A DNA stretch of 64,000 bases, from the NCBI GenBank assembly GCA_022661535.1, contig JAKULF010000015.1, positions 124,001 to 188,000 on the forward strand, in the 5' to 3' direction. Shown here piece after piece: positions 36,296-49,700 of the stretch. Source of the stretch: Eutypa lata (lineage: Eukaryota; Ascomycota; Sordariomycetes; Xylariales; Diatrypaceae). The number at the start of each line of letters is the position of its first letter. Position 1 is the stretch's first letter. Position numbers and translations under genes: made by a program. The notes under the pieces are model-generated. The model was given only the letters and a program-made list of their open reading frames with translations. It searched no databases and was not told the origin of the DNA.

Positions 36296-37920
36296 TTACT
36301 CGTCCGATGACTCTGAATCCAATATCTTGCCCTTCTGTCGTGAAATTTTGATCAATAACATGGCGCATACGCCTATACCTAGCCCGGCAAGGCCAACAGC
36401 CAGATATAAGGCGCCCCTGTACCCCTTCAAGATATCCTCATCGGTTAATCCTCCATTGTTGACATTGACCTCGACCGTCCCTCCGAAGCCGAGAGCGATG
36501 GAGATGCTGTAGTTGACTATCGTGCTAACAAGACTCGCCGCAATACCCTGGTGTCGTCGCTGCACCGCATCCGACAACATGAGTGTTGCTGCTGGGAAGC
36601 TCATGTCCATGCCGAAAGGTGTGACGACCATGGTTACGAACGTCTGCGCCCAGTAGTTCTGGCCAATGGGCAGGGTAGCCATGAGGAGGGAGCCTGCGGT
36701 GAACGCGGTCAAGGCGCATATCATCACCAGGGGCGGCCCAAGACGGTGGATAAGCGCGCCGGTCATGATGGCAGCCACTGCTCCCGAGATAACAACCGGG
36801 GAGAAATGCGCCGTTGCCAACAGCGGAGTCTCCTTGCGGAGAACGAGCAGGTACTGCCAGGTATAGTAAAACCAAATCCCAAAACAGCCCCAACCGCAGG
36901 CGATGGCCCCCAGGACGAAGGCTACGTCGGATCTGAGAGCTTTGAAGGGGATCAGGGGGTGCATCGCGTAGTAGATCTCTATGTAGAAGAAGGCCCCCAG
37001 GAACAGGAAGCCGAGAATCAGGCAGACGTAAACGTACGGCTCGCCCCAGCCGACAATGGGCGCCTGGTTCCACGAGAGGTTGAGGAGGACCAGTCCAGCT
37101 ACACCGGTGAGAGTCCCAGCCATGTCAAGCTCCACAATGATAAGATGCTTAAGACCGTGCTCCCGCGCCGATCGGTGGCTGTCCAGGCTAGATGGGATGG
37201 CGAAGTATCCTATTACAACCACACCAGCGAGGACGAGGGCGAAGCACCAGAAAGTCCAAGGCCACCACACGAGGGCGAACAATCCCGAGAACAGGGCGCC
37301 TAGGACGGATCCACCGGGAGCCGTTGCGCCGAAGATGGCGAAGACCATCGCCTTCCGTCTCCCCGGTGCATAGGTCGAGCCTAGAATCGCTAGGCCGTTC
37401 GGGAGGACTATCGCGGGTCCGATGCCCTGGAGTACGCGCGTGAAGATGAAAAGGATGTCGTTCGAATAGACGGCCAACCCCGCCACCATGCTCCAGACCG
37501 AGAACCATCCCATTCCGATGAGATACATGGTCTTGTAGCCGAAGACGTCGCCTAATCGCCCGGAGAAGAGGATGAACGTTCCCACGGTCAAGCTGTACCC
37601 GGCAATAAGCCAACTCAGCTCACCGGGCTCCGTGATGCCGAAGTTCTCCCCGATAAGGTGTGCGGTGCTGACGGCTTGCCCAAGGCCGGCCTCTGGTATA
37701 TCATGTTAGTAGTAGCTTCTAGCATCTCGTGCAACCGGGATAATCATTCCGAGGACGACCTACGCGTGAGTAGTTGCGCGAGACATATCACAGCAACGAA
37801 GACGATCTCATGCGCCAGGGAGAATGTCTCTGCAATGGATTTGTTTGTTTCGACTCTCGCAATTTGATGTTTTTCTTCGTGCGTGGGTGTTGCCCGCTGC
37901 CAGTCTGTTTCTACCGTCAT
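36296..37920 (-). CDS. MFS transporter, DHA2 / ATR1-like (14 TM)
   Basis: Two exons: complement(36296..37692, 37764..37920), 517 residues; 71-nt intron joining ...ICLAQLLT to QAGLGQA with a split Gln codon. The start at 37920 gives MTVETDWQRA. I count about 14 hydrophobic helices, fitting the DHA2 class. Motif A after TM2 is GRLGDVFGYK, motif C-like glycines follow in TM5 (GATAPGGSVLGALFSG). The pattern matches the fungal ATR1/AMF1 (YOR378W) group, whose members export drugs or take up ammonium or boron compounds. The substrate cannot be read. The C-terminus is a short basic/acidic cytosolic tail. It is divergent from the SnoaL-like gene at 41052, but 3.1 kb away. Confidence 0.92.
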
Positions 37921-40900
37921 TGGGTCGGCGGTTTACCTTGCTGGCCGCAAGGTTCTCCCGATTCGATATACCGGATGCTCTGAAGACTTTCTCCCTTGTC
38001 TCCTTATCGATTGATGACTACGAAGAATCAATGCTGGGGATATCGGTAACCTGGGACTGTGGACTGTGGATTGTGGACTGGACCGGACGGGAAATGCAAC
38101 TTGGACTGAGCTGGGCACTCGGGACACTTGAGTAGAAGAAACCGTTGAAATAACCTGGTAGGACTTGACGAAGCTGAACGGTCTTTTCAGTCTTGGGCGG
38201 AAGGTCCTATTAGTTAGGGGTTTCTATCTTGCATCGCGTTTCGGATTTACGAAGGAAGGTGTCGAAATCCGATTACAGCAGGTGGCAAACCAGCAGAATG
38301 GATTTGCCCTTGGAACGCTGAAGTCAGCAAAACTGATATACATATAACCTGCCTACTTTTACTACCTGCTACTTACCTACCTTATCTATTGTACAATGCA
38401 ATGTGCCCCCCAATGGTATAATTGGCAAGTGGTGGATCTAAACAGATTCCAGACCAACTACCGCTTATGTTAAGTAGTCCGTCATACCTAACTAATCAGA
38501 CATCTCATCATTTTAAATTCTTCACGTCCTCGAATTAATTAGAACATGTGAAAATTTACATTATTACACACATACTATACATACTATACATACTAGCTTG
38601 TAAAAGTGCTTCAGCTACCAACCTACCTCTGTACTAGTATGTATGCAAGTTGAACATCGACTCTCCGAAATAGGAGGGTCTATATGAATGACGTTTCGTG
38701 AAAGTGGACCTCCTTATCACCACCTTTTTCTTTTGTTTCGAGCGATAGCATCGCCGGCGTGCATGTTTTAGCTACAGTACATAGTAAGCCTTGTCATAAT
38801 TAGAAATTCCATACTCCGGGTTGTAACTCAGACCCAGCAGACTACCACCTAAGTAAGATTTCGGCCGCGGCCATTCCCGCTTACTTGCCATAGGTAATCG
38901 ATTGGTAAGGTTTACTCGGATTAAATGCCACCACTAAGACTCAGGTACGGAGTGCGGAGTGGGTTAAGGTAGGTGGTTATAGATAGACATAGAGTATCTA
39001 AGGCCGGATGAACCCTTTTCGGTCTCAAGCATTAGATAGACGTGAAACATCGTAGCCAGTTATAAATCGGAAAAAGCCATTATTTGAATACGCGATAGCC
39101 TAAAGAGCACACACACAAGTGCACACACGCACACGCACACACATACATAATGTTGGAACGGGTTTCTCGTTCAGTCACCGAATGATTCCATTTAAAGTAT
39201 TTGTTGTTTTTTCACGGGTGACGTTCGCGGAATTACGGATTTGCGGACTTGTGTCCTACCCAACTAGTATTTTGCCCGTAAGCCCCCTGATGAGGAATCT
39301 GCGGACTTAAGATGATGTGCGGGATGGCCCTTGACTGCACGGGCTCTCGATGATTATGAATAGGTATGAAATGTTGGCCGATTTGGTCCTACATAAGCAC
39401 ATACACCAACCAACACACATGTATGTTAGGCGAATAGCCGTAGAGGCTGCACCCAAGCGTCGGTTCATCTCAAGATTCCGATCTTCTTGCGTCCGATTCG
39501 CTTTACCACGCTCGATCGGGATCTTCCGCATATTGACCCTTATCGACCAATCTTATAAGTCGGTGTCTGCTGGAGTGTGATGCGGCTCGGTACAATACAG
39601 CGAATGATGACTTCGGCGTCTGTTCATTCCCCGATTGAAGGTGTTTGTTTAGCGAGGTTCCGCCGAGACCAACCGCCGCTACGCCGACTCCTATCACCAA
39701 AGCCCACGGACCCGACCTGCGGGTCCCTCGCAGCGGTACTGCATGCTTCCCGTTCCGGCGGATCGCCGCATTCGGACGCCGTGCTACTAGGTTCCGTCGA
39801 ACAGTCTGGTGTCTGGGTAGGTTTATGGACTAACTCATGCCTCCGCTGGACGTGGTAAGACCGTGATACCTAGGATATAAGCATAAGTTGGGAGCAGGAC
39901 CCACGCAAAGAATGATCTTGACCGTCTCCTAGCAAACATCCCACGCCGGGCATTGAGACTAAGATGTGGTCTGTGGCATGTAGAGACGTCTGGTCGCGGC
40001 GGGATGGTACCATGTACGGTAGGGCCAATCAGCATACCTAATTAGACACATCCTCCGCCAAAAGAAAAGAAGAAGAACAAGAAGGAGAAGAAAACGTGGG
40101 TCGCTGCGCAGGGGGCCTCAGGAACCGCCCTTGGGGCTTATGCTTGAGGTATGTATCTTGGAGGCAAAATCTTTGATCTCATACCGGGCGAGATTCTTGT
40201 GCGAGATGAGATGAGATGAAGCCTTTCGATTCCCCCCTTGCTTGCCGGCCGTGAGTTACCTACCCCTGAGAGAGGCGACATAACCTGGGTGACGGGACGG
40301 GACAGAGCGCCTGGTTGCTTCTTCATCCCTTCGGTGGGTCGAGTTGAGGATGCTTGCGTCGACACGTCAACCTCTTTAGCGGTGAAAGTTCTGAGTAGTG
40401 AGTAGTGGGCGGCCGTGATGGAATGTTGATTGATGCAAAATCGAATGTCTTTTTGGACTTGAAACTCTCCTCTCCTCTGTGGTATCACGTAGATGGCATT
40501 CACACGTCATACGAGATAATGATGAGTTCTACTTGTATAGTGAAGCGTCATCTCACCGCCAACAGCTCGCTAGATTACCATATATATTGGATGTTCATCT
40601 GATATTAAGCGAGTTTGGCCCGAAGGGTGCTCTGTTCTGGCAGCTGGAATGAATATAAATATCTAGTAGGCAACCTCCGCAGCACTCGAAATATTGGAAG
40701 ACGAGGAATCTTTTACATGCAGAGTCTCGCACAATCTAGCAAACAGCTCGTCATTCCTTGACCAATCACTTTGACCATTGAAACCCTTTGCCACAAGTTG
40801 ATTGGCACTAGGTATGTTCATTCATATATTCCGAACGTTTGAGGATATGTCCGGCGTTGTGCGAGAGAAGGGAAGAATTAATGACAAACTGCAAACTACC

Positions 40901-41051
40901 TAGATAAAACTGTGCAAGTCCCAGTGCTGCCTGGCGCCCTCAGTTTGCAGTTCTCATCAACATTTCTGCGGTCTTCAGCAGAGCCTACAGTCTTCAGCCA
41001 AACTTGCAATATCCAACAAGGCTTACCAATCAAGCACATCCCATCGACAAC
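37921..41051. other. Large divergent intergenic region
   Basis: About 3.1 kb between the MFS and SnoaL-like genes. Mostly AT-rich, with a GC-rich island at about 39640-39800 that has open frames on both strands but no protein pattern, and a CA-rich tract near 39110-39145. A GATGAGATGA repeat lies near 40203-40218. It must hold both promoters. No gene I can defend. Confidence 0.4.
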
Positions 41052-42035
41052 ATGACCTCTCCAAGAGACCCTCAGGCGAAGCTCTACTCGCACGTCCGAG
41101 GCAGCCAAGAGGACGTTCTCGACCGTCTCGCTGTATCGGAGCTGTGCAAGGGTTGGCCAGTATACCGTGATGCCTCGGAGTGGAAGAACTTCGCGTCGCT
41201 TTTCTGCGAGGACGCGTACGTCTGGACTAGTACGTGAAGTCTGACCTAGCATTACCTTCCCCCCCCTCCTTATCTTCTCCTCCGTTAGAAGTGCAACGAG
41301 CTGACTTTCGTTCTTCCCTCCCGTCTGCCAGCTTGGAGCAAACAGCAGCCCTATGACGTCTTCATCGAGAAATCGAAGCAGGGCAAGGCCGCGGGCGACT
41401 TCATCATGCACCGGGAGTGCGGGACGCTGGTGGAGCTGAACCCGGCCACGGAGCGCGCCGTCGGGAAGATGAAGGCGACGATCACGCAGCGCTTCACCCT
41501 ATCGCTGGGCGGCAAGGGAACATCCACCGACGGGATCTCCTCGTACGAACCGGTCGTGTTCGACGTCGACTGCGACTGCAGGTTCCACTTCTTCTGCCTG
41601 AAGGACGAAGGCGGCGACTGGAAGGTCAAGTACGTCAAGCTCATCTACGAGAAGGACAAGGTGGTCCCCGTGGACGGGGTGCGAGCGCCCGCGTTCAAGA
41701 AGGAGATCCTGGACTTGTATCCTGAGGGGTACAAGTATCTGGGGGCCGCGCAGAGAATGCTGGGCCACGACATCGACGGACGCCTGCCCACTCCCAACGA
41801 TCACGGTCTGTGGCTGGACTTGTATGAGAAGATGGAGCAGTGGCTCGATGGGAAGAAGAACATTGAACTTTCAAGCACTACTGTTGGTGGTGGTGGTGGT
41901 GTCAGTGGCACCATTAAGAACGGCGGCGCCCGCAACGGACATCACCATCTTGCAGACGGACATGGGAATGGACATGATCACCACGACGGAAGAACTGGCG
42001 TTAATGGCACGAAGCGATCTATATTCGAGGACTAG
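41052..42035 (+). CDS. SnoaL-like (PF13577-type) protein with His/Gly-rich tail
   Basis: Two exons: 41052..41229 and 41332..42035, 293 residues; 102-nt intron joining YVWT to [11 protein letters not shown]. The domain is the fungal SnoaL-like (NTF2 superfamily) type: [35 protein letters not shown], then a beta segment [25 protein letters not shown] and a C-terminal [16 protein letters not shown]. The family includes scytalone-dehydratase-fold proteins, many of unknown function. The last 50 residues are low complexity (poly-Gly, HHH, NGHDHH). It is unrelated in detail to the smaller SnoaL-like protein at 1406. Catalytic activity is not shown by the sequence. Confidence 0.88.
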
Positions 42036-43922
42036 GCTCTAGGGCTGATTTTACCTGTTCTTTTGGCAGAGTCCCTGTACTGATTTTTCACTGTCATTGA
42101 TGGTGTCGTCCTTGATAGGGTGATGGGCTTATGCAACCTTGAACCATCAACTGACCGCCTTATGTCAGGTACTCTGATGCTAATTGATGCTTAACAGATG
42201 TCTATATCTTTAACTAGATTTCAATGCAATATGTATAGATAGAGCTCTATAGCTTAGCTATGGAAACCATCTGACTCATTTTAGTCGAATCTTCTTGTTC
42301 CAGCCATTCATTGTCGACTATAGTCGTATTGATATCGAAATTATTTATTATAGACATTATAGTAGTATTGACATCACATCTCTATAATTAGAAAGGTCCT
42401 GAGAAATACTGCATGTTGACGTTCAGCTGAACATGGACTTGCACTGCCTCTCGTGATGGTAACAAAGGTTGTATGTAACTGCATGTGTATGTAGCAGTCT
42501 CGGCAGCGAAGCCACAGAGCAGCAGCTGTAGCCTAGGTACCTAATCTGCTAGTAAAAGGCACAGGGCAGAACACGAGCTTAAGGAAAGAAAAACAACCCG
42601 CTCCGAAAGTGGCTCAGATCGAAGCCGATTTGCCGACGATGATTGATCGCCTTTAGGCCTTCGATACAGTGCACCTTGGCACCCTAGCAATGTCCTAATG
42701 CCCCAATGCCCAAGGCCCTAAGGTAAGATCTTCGGGAACCCTCCAGCCCTCCAAGCCTCAAAGATGGGTCCTTGCCTCGCGTTAGTGGGCTTCACTTAAG
42801 ACGCCTGGATTGTTTACGTACGATGGTTCAAAATGCTATTACAGCATTACGTACCTCCCTGCGCCGCCCGGTCTATCATTAATAAGTGTTACGCGCTGTA
42901 GTCTAGGTATGTATGTAGATACCTACCTAGGTTCCCCGAAATGTAGTTAGAAGAGAGGGAGTTGAAAATTTAACAACGTCTATCACTTACCTACCTACCT
43001 ACCTACATACATACACAGGAAGTAGGCATTCATTCGTTTACAGTCTACCAGTTGGATTGCGGAAGTCTTTGGTGTTTCGAGTTGAGATTAAAACTTGGCT
43101 CAGCTACTACAAGGATTGATTGATGGTAACACATCCCGAATATCGAATTGCTCTCTGGTCAAATCAGACAGACAGTCTTTACTTGATTTAGACGTCACAC
43201 AACAACAAACACAGCACAGTACAGTACAGCACAGCACCGCCTAGCGAACCACTCAGACAGCACACACAACACCTATACCCGCATCTGCATCTGCATCTGC
43301 ATCTGCATCTGCATCTCCATTTGCGCCCACATCTGCAACTGACTCTGCTTGCATTCACTTCGCATTGGTTCTCACACCCGTGGAAGCTGAGTACATATTT
43401 ATATCTTAGGTACATACATACATACCTACTAAGTAGACAGTGGTAAACAGCCCGCCTGCCCAACGCTGTGGTAGAACTTGTGGTAGATTGGAGCGCTTGA
43501 AGAAGACGAGGACAAACATCGAAAGCTGAAACAATCACAGCAACAGCCGCTCGGTTACTCCATCTTCCACATCTGCTTATTGAGCCTATCAACATTTAAT
43601 TTACCATCTACGCACCTTGGTAACGATAGAGTCAAACAATCTTCATCATTCCTCAACGAGCCTCGGATCGAAACCACAGGGAACTCCCTTCATTTTCCGA
43701 CCTGACCTCCACACAATCTCGTCATATCATATCATATCAGTGTTGACGTCCATATCAGCATCCACATCGATAAAACAGCTAACGAGAGTAATCCATACAT
43801 ACAACAACGTATGGTATATACTCGCATAATTCTTCACTCTACTGAGTAGTGGATATTCTCTGTTCCTCCCTTACTTCTTTCCTTTATTCTTTCATTTGGG
43901 GTTGTAACTCCATCTCCCCAAG
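42036..43922. promoter_or_regulatory. Intergenic region with the rhomboid promoter
   Basis: About 1.9 kb between two plus-strand genes. (GGTA)n-type tracts occur at 42905-42925 and 42988-43012. The last 400 bp are C/A- and T-rich like a fungal leader. Open frames inside have no family pattern. Confidence 0.4.
43281..43316. repeat. GCATCT hexanucleotide repeat
   Basis: Six perfect tandem copies about 600 bp upstream of the rhomboid start codon, in probable promoter or leader DNA. Confidence 0.9.
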
Positions 43923-45691
43923 ATGGCCGCAAACGAATATTACAATGAGGGTCGCTCTCACTCGACCCGACAGACCCCGGCTCCTTACTATAGCCCATAC
44001 GACAACGTATACGAACCGTCGGTAGTATCTACCCAACCGCCGCCGTCCTATGTTTCACAAGCTCCCCGCCCACAAGATCCCCGTGCAGGCACTTCCACCA
44101 CTTCTCCCTTCGAGACAGCCTTCGATGATCACGTCTATCCCGCGAGTACTCACACCACCCCCATGGACAGCCAGAACAGCTTCGCCCAGGACACGCGCTA
44201 TCACGGCCCCAATGATGGCAACGTATCACCCATAGCCGGCGACGATATACCATTACAGAGTCAAAACAAGGTCCCGCAACAGACTGTCGCTGGTGGTGGA
44301 TTTGCGGCTATGGATTCCAACGATCACGTCTACGACACGGCGGAGCAAGGTGGCAGGAATGCTGCCGCCGATAGTAGTACTGGTCGGGGTTTGGGCAAGC
44401 TTCGCTTTGGGGAGTTGGGTATGCTGGGATCAGGAGAGAAGAGAGGAATTCCCTTCATGGTCTACCTGTTCACCATTATCCAGATCGGTGTATTTATTGG
44501 TGAACTGGTGAAAGCATCTCAGCTGACAGGTAGCCCTATCCAAACGTCGCCCACCTTTAATCCTATGATAGGCCCGTCGACTCAAGTTCTCATCGTCATG
44601 GGCGCTCGATACCCCCCATGCATGCACAACACATTAGGCATTCAGAATCAGACAACAGAAATCAGCTGGCCCTGCCCCTGGTCTACATCGAACGATCTCA
44701 CTTCTACGGACAACCAATGCACCCTCTCGCAAGTCTGCGGTTTCAGCGGCGTTCCTGAGCCCTTATACCAAGTCCCACCTGGCATGGACCAGGACCCGGC
44801 CCCGAACCAGTGGTGGCGCTTCATCATACCGATCTTCATGCATGCCGGGTTCGTCCACATAGGCTTCAACCTACTGCTGCAGCTCACGCTCGGTAAAGAG
44901 ATCGAGCGCAACATCGGCTCTATCCGCTTCTTTCTCGTATACATGTTCGCCGGCATCTTTGCCAACGTCTTCGGCGCCAACTATGCCGGCACTGCCATGC
45001 CCTCGACCGGTGCCTCGGGAGCGCTCTTCGGCATCATCGCCTTGACGCTTCTCGACCTCCTCTACTCGTGGTCTGAACGGCGCCACCCTGTGCGTGAGCT
45101 GGCCTTCATCATCATACAAGTGGCTATCTGTTTCGCCCTCGGCCTGTTACCCGGGTTGGACAACTTTGCCCACATCGGCGGCTTCATAGTAGGAATCTGC
45201 CTCGGCATCTCTGTCCTTCATTCCCCGAACGCGCTGCGCCGGAAGATCGGCGAGGACCACTTTGGTGGTCCCTCGTATTCGAATCTAGCTAGCGGCGGTG
45301 GTGGTGGTGGCATCACGAGTGTTGCTTTCCCAGCCTTTTACCGAAACCCCGTAGGCTTCTTTAAGGGACGTAAGCCTCTCTGGTGGGCTTGGTGGCTGAT
45401 CCGCGCGGCATTCCTCGTTCTCATCATCGTCGTCTTCATCGTCTTGATCAATAGCTTTTACGCCAATTCGAGCAATTGCTCTTGGTGTAAGCATTTGAGT
45501 TGTTTGGTAAGTTCATCCTATCATCTTAGTTTTGCCGCCAATTTTTCCATTTTCACAATATTTCGAGTGTCTTTAAAACTGCGATGCTAACATTCCTGGC
45601 TTGATAGGACATCAATGACTGGTGCAAAAACACGGATATTCAAATCACAACTACGACGGCCGCGGCATCGAGAGCAGTACCGACAGCGTAA
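43923..45691 (+). CDS. Rhomboid intramembrane serine protease
   Basis: Two exons: 43923..45506 and 45608..45691, 555 residues. The short last exon adds DINDWCKNTDIQ and an Ala/Thr tail after a 101-nt intron; without splicing the frame runs on to 45590 with a different tail. The N-terminal 170 residues are a disordered Pro/Ser/Gln-rich cytosolic region. The membrane core begins at PFMVYLFTIIQIGVFIGELV; WWRFIIPIFMHAGFVHIGFNLLLQ contains the HxxxN region of rhomboids. The catalytic Ser is in GASGALFG (S365) and the catalytic His is in FAHIGGFIVG (H417). Known reaction: cleavage of transmembrane substrates within the bilayer; eukaryotic secretory-pathway type with an extra C-terminal TM. Substrate unknown. 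Confidence 0.94.
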
Positions 45692-46378
45692 TAGGGTCCC
45701 TCCCCACTGGCATTTCATGGCCCGATTCCAAGCCATGTGTGTTTATTCTTAACGATAACGAAACGGGCTATTATGAAGGAAATCAACCACATTAATTCCT
45801 ATATACGTGATACGTACGGAGAGCTTTAGCAAACCCGGTTATATTTTGGCAGGGGAGGAGAAAAAAAGTAAAAAAGCTTGACAACACACCGGTCGAGCTA
45901 CGTAGGGCGGATGTATGGATGGATGGATGTCTTGATTGGACATCTCTTCTCATAATTTCAGGCATATGATATGATACCCCTTAATCGGTGGTGGCGAATG
46001 GATGGTATAAAACATTAATTCGGAAACAAGGGAAGAAAGAAATAGTCATGTGTGCTGTGCTGGCTGTTTCCATCAGCCTACCTGGATTATATGTATCATT
46101 CTATTATAAGCGTTATGAATTGAATTACGTCGTATTATATTGATCAGGTTCCATTTATGATCACCAAATATATGTCGTGCTGATGGATGGTGATTGATTA
46201 GTTATCTTGTGTGTGGGTACGAGGCGTTGTAAATTATTATTCAGCTTAAATATCACATGAGACCTACTTGGGAAGGGAACTGAAAGCTACTGAGGGTTCG
46301 AAAGGGGGTTGTAGGAAGGACTTAGAGAGGAATAAGGGATCACCCTTCCAATATATTGGAACCTGAGAGCAATGAGGT

Positions 46379-46403
46379 GATGATGATGATGATGATGATG
46401 ATG
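46379..46403. repeat. (GAT)n microsatellite
   Basis: About eight tandem GAT units in a convergent intergenic region. Confidence 0.9.
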
Positions 46404-46710
46404 TACTAGATAGGGAGAACCCCTTTAGATATATAATATCAATTCCATTTGATGTTGATCAGTTTAGTACTGAAATAGCAAGTACAGAAAAAGGAGAGAG
46501 AAGCATGATCTTTCATTTGATTCACATAACGAAAACAAACAAATAAATAAATAAATAAGAAAGCGGAAAACAATCGAACAGGAGAACCAGCACGTAAACC
46601 TCCCATCCAAACTCCTGCCTGCTGTAGGCACGCACTTCTTTCGACCTGACCTAACCACCGTGAATTCTATCATAGCATAGCAATCGTGATCCCATGCATG
46701 CATCATCATA

Positions 46711-46734
46711 TCAATCAATCAATCAATCAATCAA
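46711..46734. repeat. (TCAA)n microsatellite
   Basis: Six tandem TCAA units just past the 3' end of the condensin gene. Confidence 0.9.
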
Positions 46735-46751
46735 GCCATTTCCCCTTCTAT

Positions 46752-49700
46752 CTACACTTCGTCCCCATCGTCGCTCAGCAGCTCATCAACAATAGAGGAC
46801 TCGCGTTTGATCACCACAGAAGCCCCCTCTCCCTCCTCAGCAGGAGGCTCCTCTTCCTCTTCAATCCGCTCCGGCACCATCGTATCCGCCATGATAGTTT
46901 TATCGTCATCATCATCTGCCTCCATTTCCCCACCATTACTGCTTCGCACTGGTGGTATCGGCGCCGAAGAAGACGTAGCGGAAGGAGCGACAGACACGCT
47001 CCTACTCGCACTTCTCCTAGAGGATGAGCCGGCCACCGACATCTTGTCTTGATTCTGCTGCTGGCTATCAAGGCTGTTGACGATCTTGCCCAGACTGACG
47101 TGGATCTTGTACAGGGCGTTCCGGCTCGTCGCGTCCGAGAGCAGGTTGTCCTCGACAGCGGCCGACACCTCCTCATATAGGGAGCGGATCTTGTCTTCGG
47201 ACGAGGCGGGCGAGATGTAGAGCTTGCCTAGGAGTGGGGCGATGGTCTTCTTCTCTTCTTCTGTTTTTGGGGGGTAAGTTTAGTAAGTACGTAAATAACT
47301 AAGTGAAGAAAGGAGAAATAAAATAAAACGGCTGCAAGTTAAAATGAGGGGGCAAGGGGAACGAATAGGACAAAACTTACTACTCAAGTTACTATTCAAC
47401 TTGTCCAAAACATCCCTCGCAAAGTCCAAATGCACATCGCCGTTCACGTTCACCACACCGCCCCTCTTCTCGTCCAGCGGGAGCGCGCCGGGGACGTAGC
47501 ACTTCCTGGGATCGGTCCAGTCGACCAGGCACGCGCCGATGGCGGCCAGGGTGGCCATCTCGTCGTTGACGTCGACCTCGTCGTCGTCCTCGAGGCCCTC
47601 GCGCACGTTCCGCAGCGCGTGCAGCGCGTCGAGCGCCACGCGCCGCATCAGCCCCTGGTTCTCCGTCCGCGAGAAGCAGAACACCGGTAGGAAGTAGTTC
47701 AGCGCCTGCCGCACCCCCTGGTTCGCCCGCGTCGCCGGGTCGAAGTACGCCACCACCAGCGTGCGGAGCAGCTCCGCCGACGCCTCCGGGTCCGTCACCA
47801 CCCGGCCGAGGAGCAGCTTCGATACGGCGAGCGTGGCTGCCGCTTGCACCTCGGGCCCTACGCGGGCGTTGTGGCCGCCGCGCAGGGCGCGCGTGTAGAC
47901 TTTGAGGAGCGTCGGGTTGGCGGAGAGCAGTTGCGCTCCGTGCACGTTGAGGATGTCGGTGAGGATCTGCAGGGCGGTGATCTGCAGCGCCGCGTGGCCC
48001 TTGCTGAAGAAGTGCATGAAGAGGCTTAGGTTCTCCTCGGCGAGGTTGCGGTCGAGGAGGGCGCAGAGGCCCAGGCAGACGAGGCCGCGCTCGCGGACGG
48101 GAGCCTCGTGGCTGCGCACGGCTGGTACCACGAGGTTGTTCAGCATCGAGACGAGGTGGTCGTTCTGCTGCAGGCTCCCCTCGACGTGCGCGAGCATGCA
48201 TTGCACGATGTGCAGGCACTTCATGTTGACCATGATCTCGCGGATGGCCTTCTCGCGGGCTTCTTGCTCGCTCATCTTGCTGTTTTTCCCATGGCCGCCG
48301 CCGTTCTTCTTGCCGTTCTTGTCGGTAGGCGTGCTGTCGCCGCTGACTTCGGATCGGGCAGAGTGGAAGCTCTCGTCCTCATCGGGGACCGATCCTTCGT
48401 CGTCTTCATCGATCAGGGTATCGTGGACGTCGGCGACGGCCTCCAGGACGATGCTGCAGAACTCCTTCTCGCCGGCGGCGTCGGGGGCGCAGATGTCGCG
48501 CAGGGCCTCGACCGTCAGCTTGGTGATCTCGTCGGGCAGCTCCGGGTTCGACAGGCTCTGGCGCAGCAGGGCGAACATCTTACGCCGCCCCACCTCGTCC
48601 GAGTAGTCCAGGGTGAGGATGATGTGCAGCAGCTGCTCGACGATGAACTCCTGCTCGACCGTGTCTTCTTCCTCGTCCTCCTCCACGTCGCCCTGGCTGT
48701 TGACCCGCCGGATGGCCTCGATCAGCACGTTGAGGTAGCGCTCGAGGAAGAAGGCGAGCTTCGTCACCTCGGGCAGCTTCTCCTCCACGAGAGACTCGTA
48801 TTTTCGGTTGCCCTCGGTCCGGCAGAAGTCGTTGAAGCTGCGCGCCATGAAGACGGATTCCGCAGTCAGCGTCTCCCAGAAGTTGTCGTCGAACGTGACG
48901 CCTTCTCGGTAGTCTGGTCGGCCCTCCCAGAAGCCCTTCATGGCTTCGAGGGCGACTCCGTTCTCGACGCCGGAGTTGAGGACGTCGATACGCTCGAGCA
49001 GTTCCAGAAGCCCGTCAAAGTTAGGTGCTGCTGAGTCCTTCTCACCCTCTGCGGGCTGGTTGACACCCGCACAATCTTCGATCCACCGCTCTCGGAAAAG
49101 TCTACCAGCAGCTTTCCGCACGTTCTCATCTCGGTCTCGGAGACCCCAGCGAAGCAGCTTCTCACGCATGGAGAGGGATAAATGGCGGAAATCACCCAAC
49201 GCAGGTAGAAGTCTCGAGTAGACGGCTCGACGCGTACCAGCGTCCTGATCTCTAGCTCTCTCTAGGAGGAAAGGAAGGGTGTTGGGTAAGATGGGAAGGT
49301 TTACCAGCAGCGACCTCCTCACATCGGCACTGGGGTCATTCTGCAGGACCTCGAGGAGCTTCTCGAGCAGGCCCGTCTCGACGTCATCATCGCTATCATC
49401 CGAATTGACCATACCCTCGACCTGGTTTCCGGCGAGGCGGCCCAGGCCCAGGACAGCCTGGGCGCGGACCATGGCCTCCTTGTCGCGGATGCGTTTCAGC
49501 AGGCCCATGCGCAGCTTCTGGAAGAGGTCGTCGTCGATGGCGTCGAGCGAGTTGATGATGTGCGAGATGAGCTGGGTGGACCGGTACCGGACGAACTTGT
49601 CCTTGGCGGTCAGCAGCGCGACGATGGTCTCCATGACGTGGGTGGTCAGGCGCGTGCTGGGCGTCTCCGGCATGGTGCTAGCGTCGACGTCGTTCTCGCC

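Larger units (their letters stand above)
45692..46751. other. Convergent intergenic region
   Basis: About 1.06 kb between the 3' ends of the rhomboid and condensin genes. It contains simple repeats, (GAT)n at 46379-46403 and (TCAA)n at 46711-46734, and 3' UTR sequence of both genes. No gene seen. Confidence 0.45.

Noticed and set aside
39577..39858. GC-rich island with open frames in both directions
   Set aside because: No family pattern, no splice structure, and only a few hundred bases; possibly a degraded gene or repeat but not supportable.
43281..43316. Possible CRISPR-like regular repeat
   Set aside because: It is a contiguous hexanucleotide microsatellite without spacers, and the organism is eukaryotic.
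47392..48219. Arg/Ala/Pro-rich 275-residue frame within the condensin gene
   Set aside because: Shifted frame of the condensin coding strand with biased composition typical of GC-rich shadows.
48108..49034. 308-residue plus-strand frame opposite the condensin gene
   Set aside because: Antisense shadow of HEAT-repeat coding sequence, with repetitive Val/Leu/Asp composition and no own motif.
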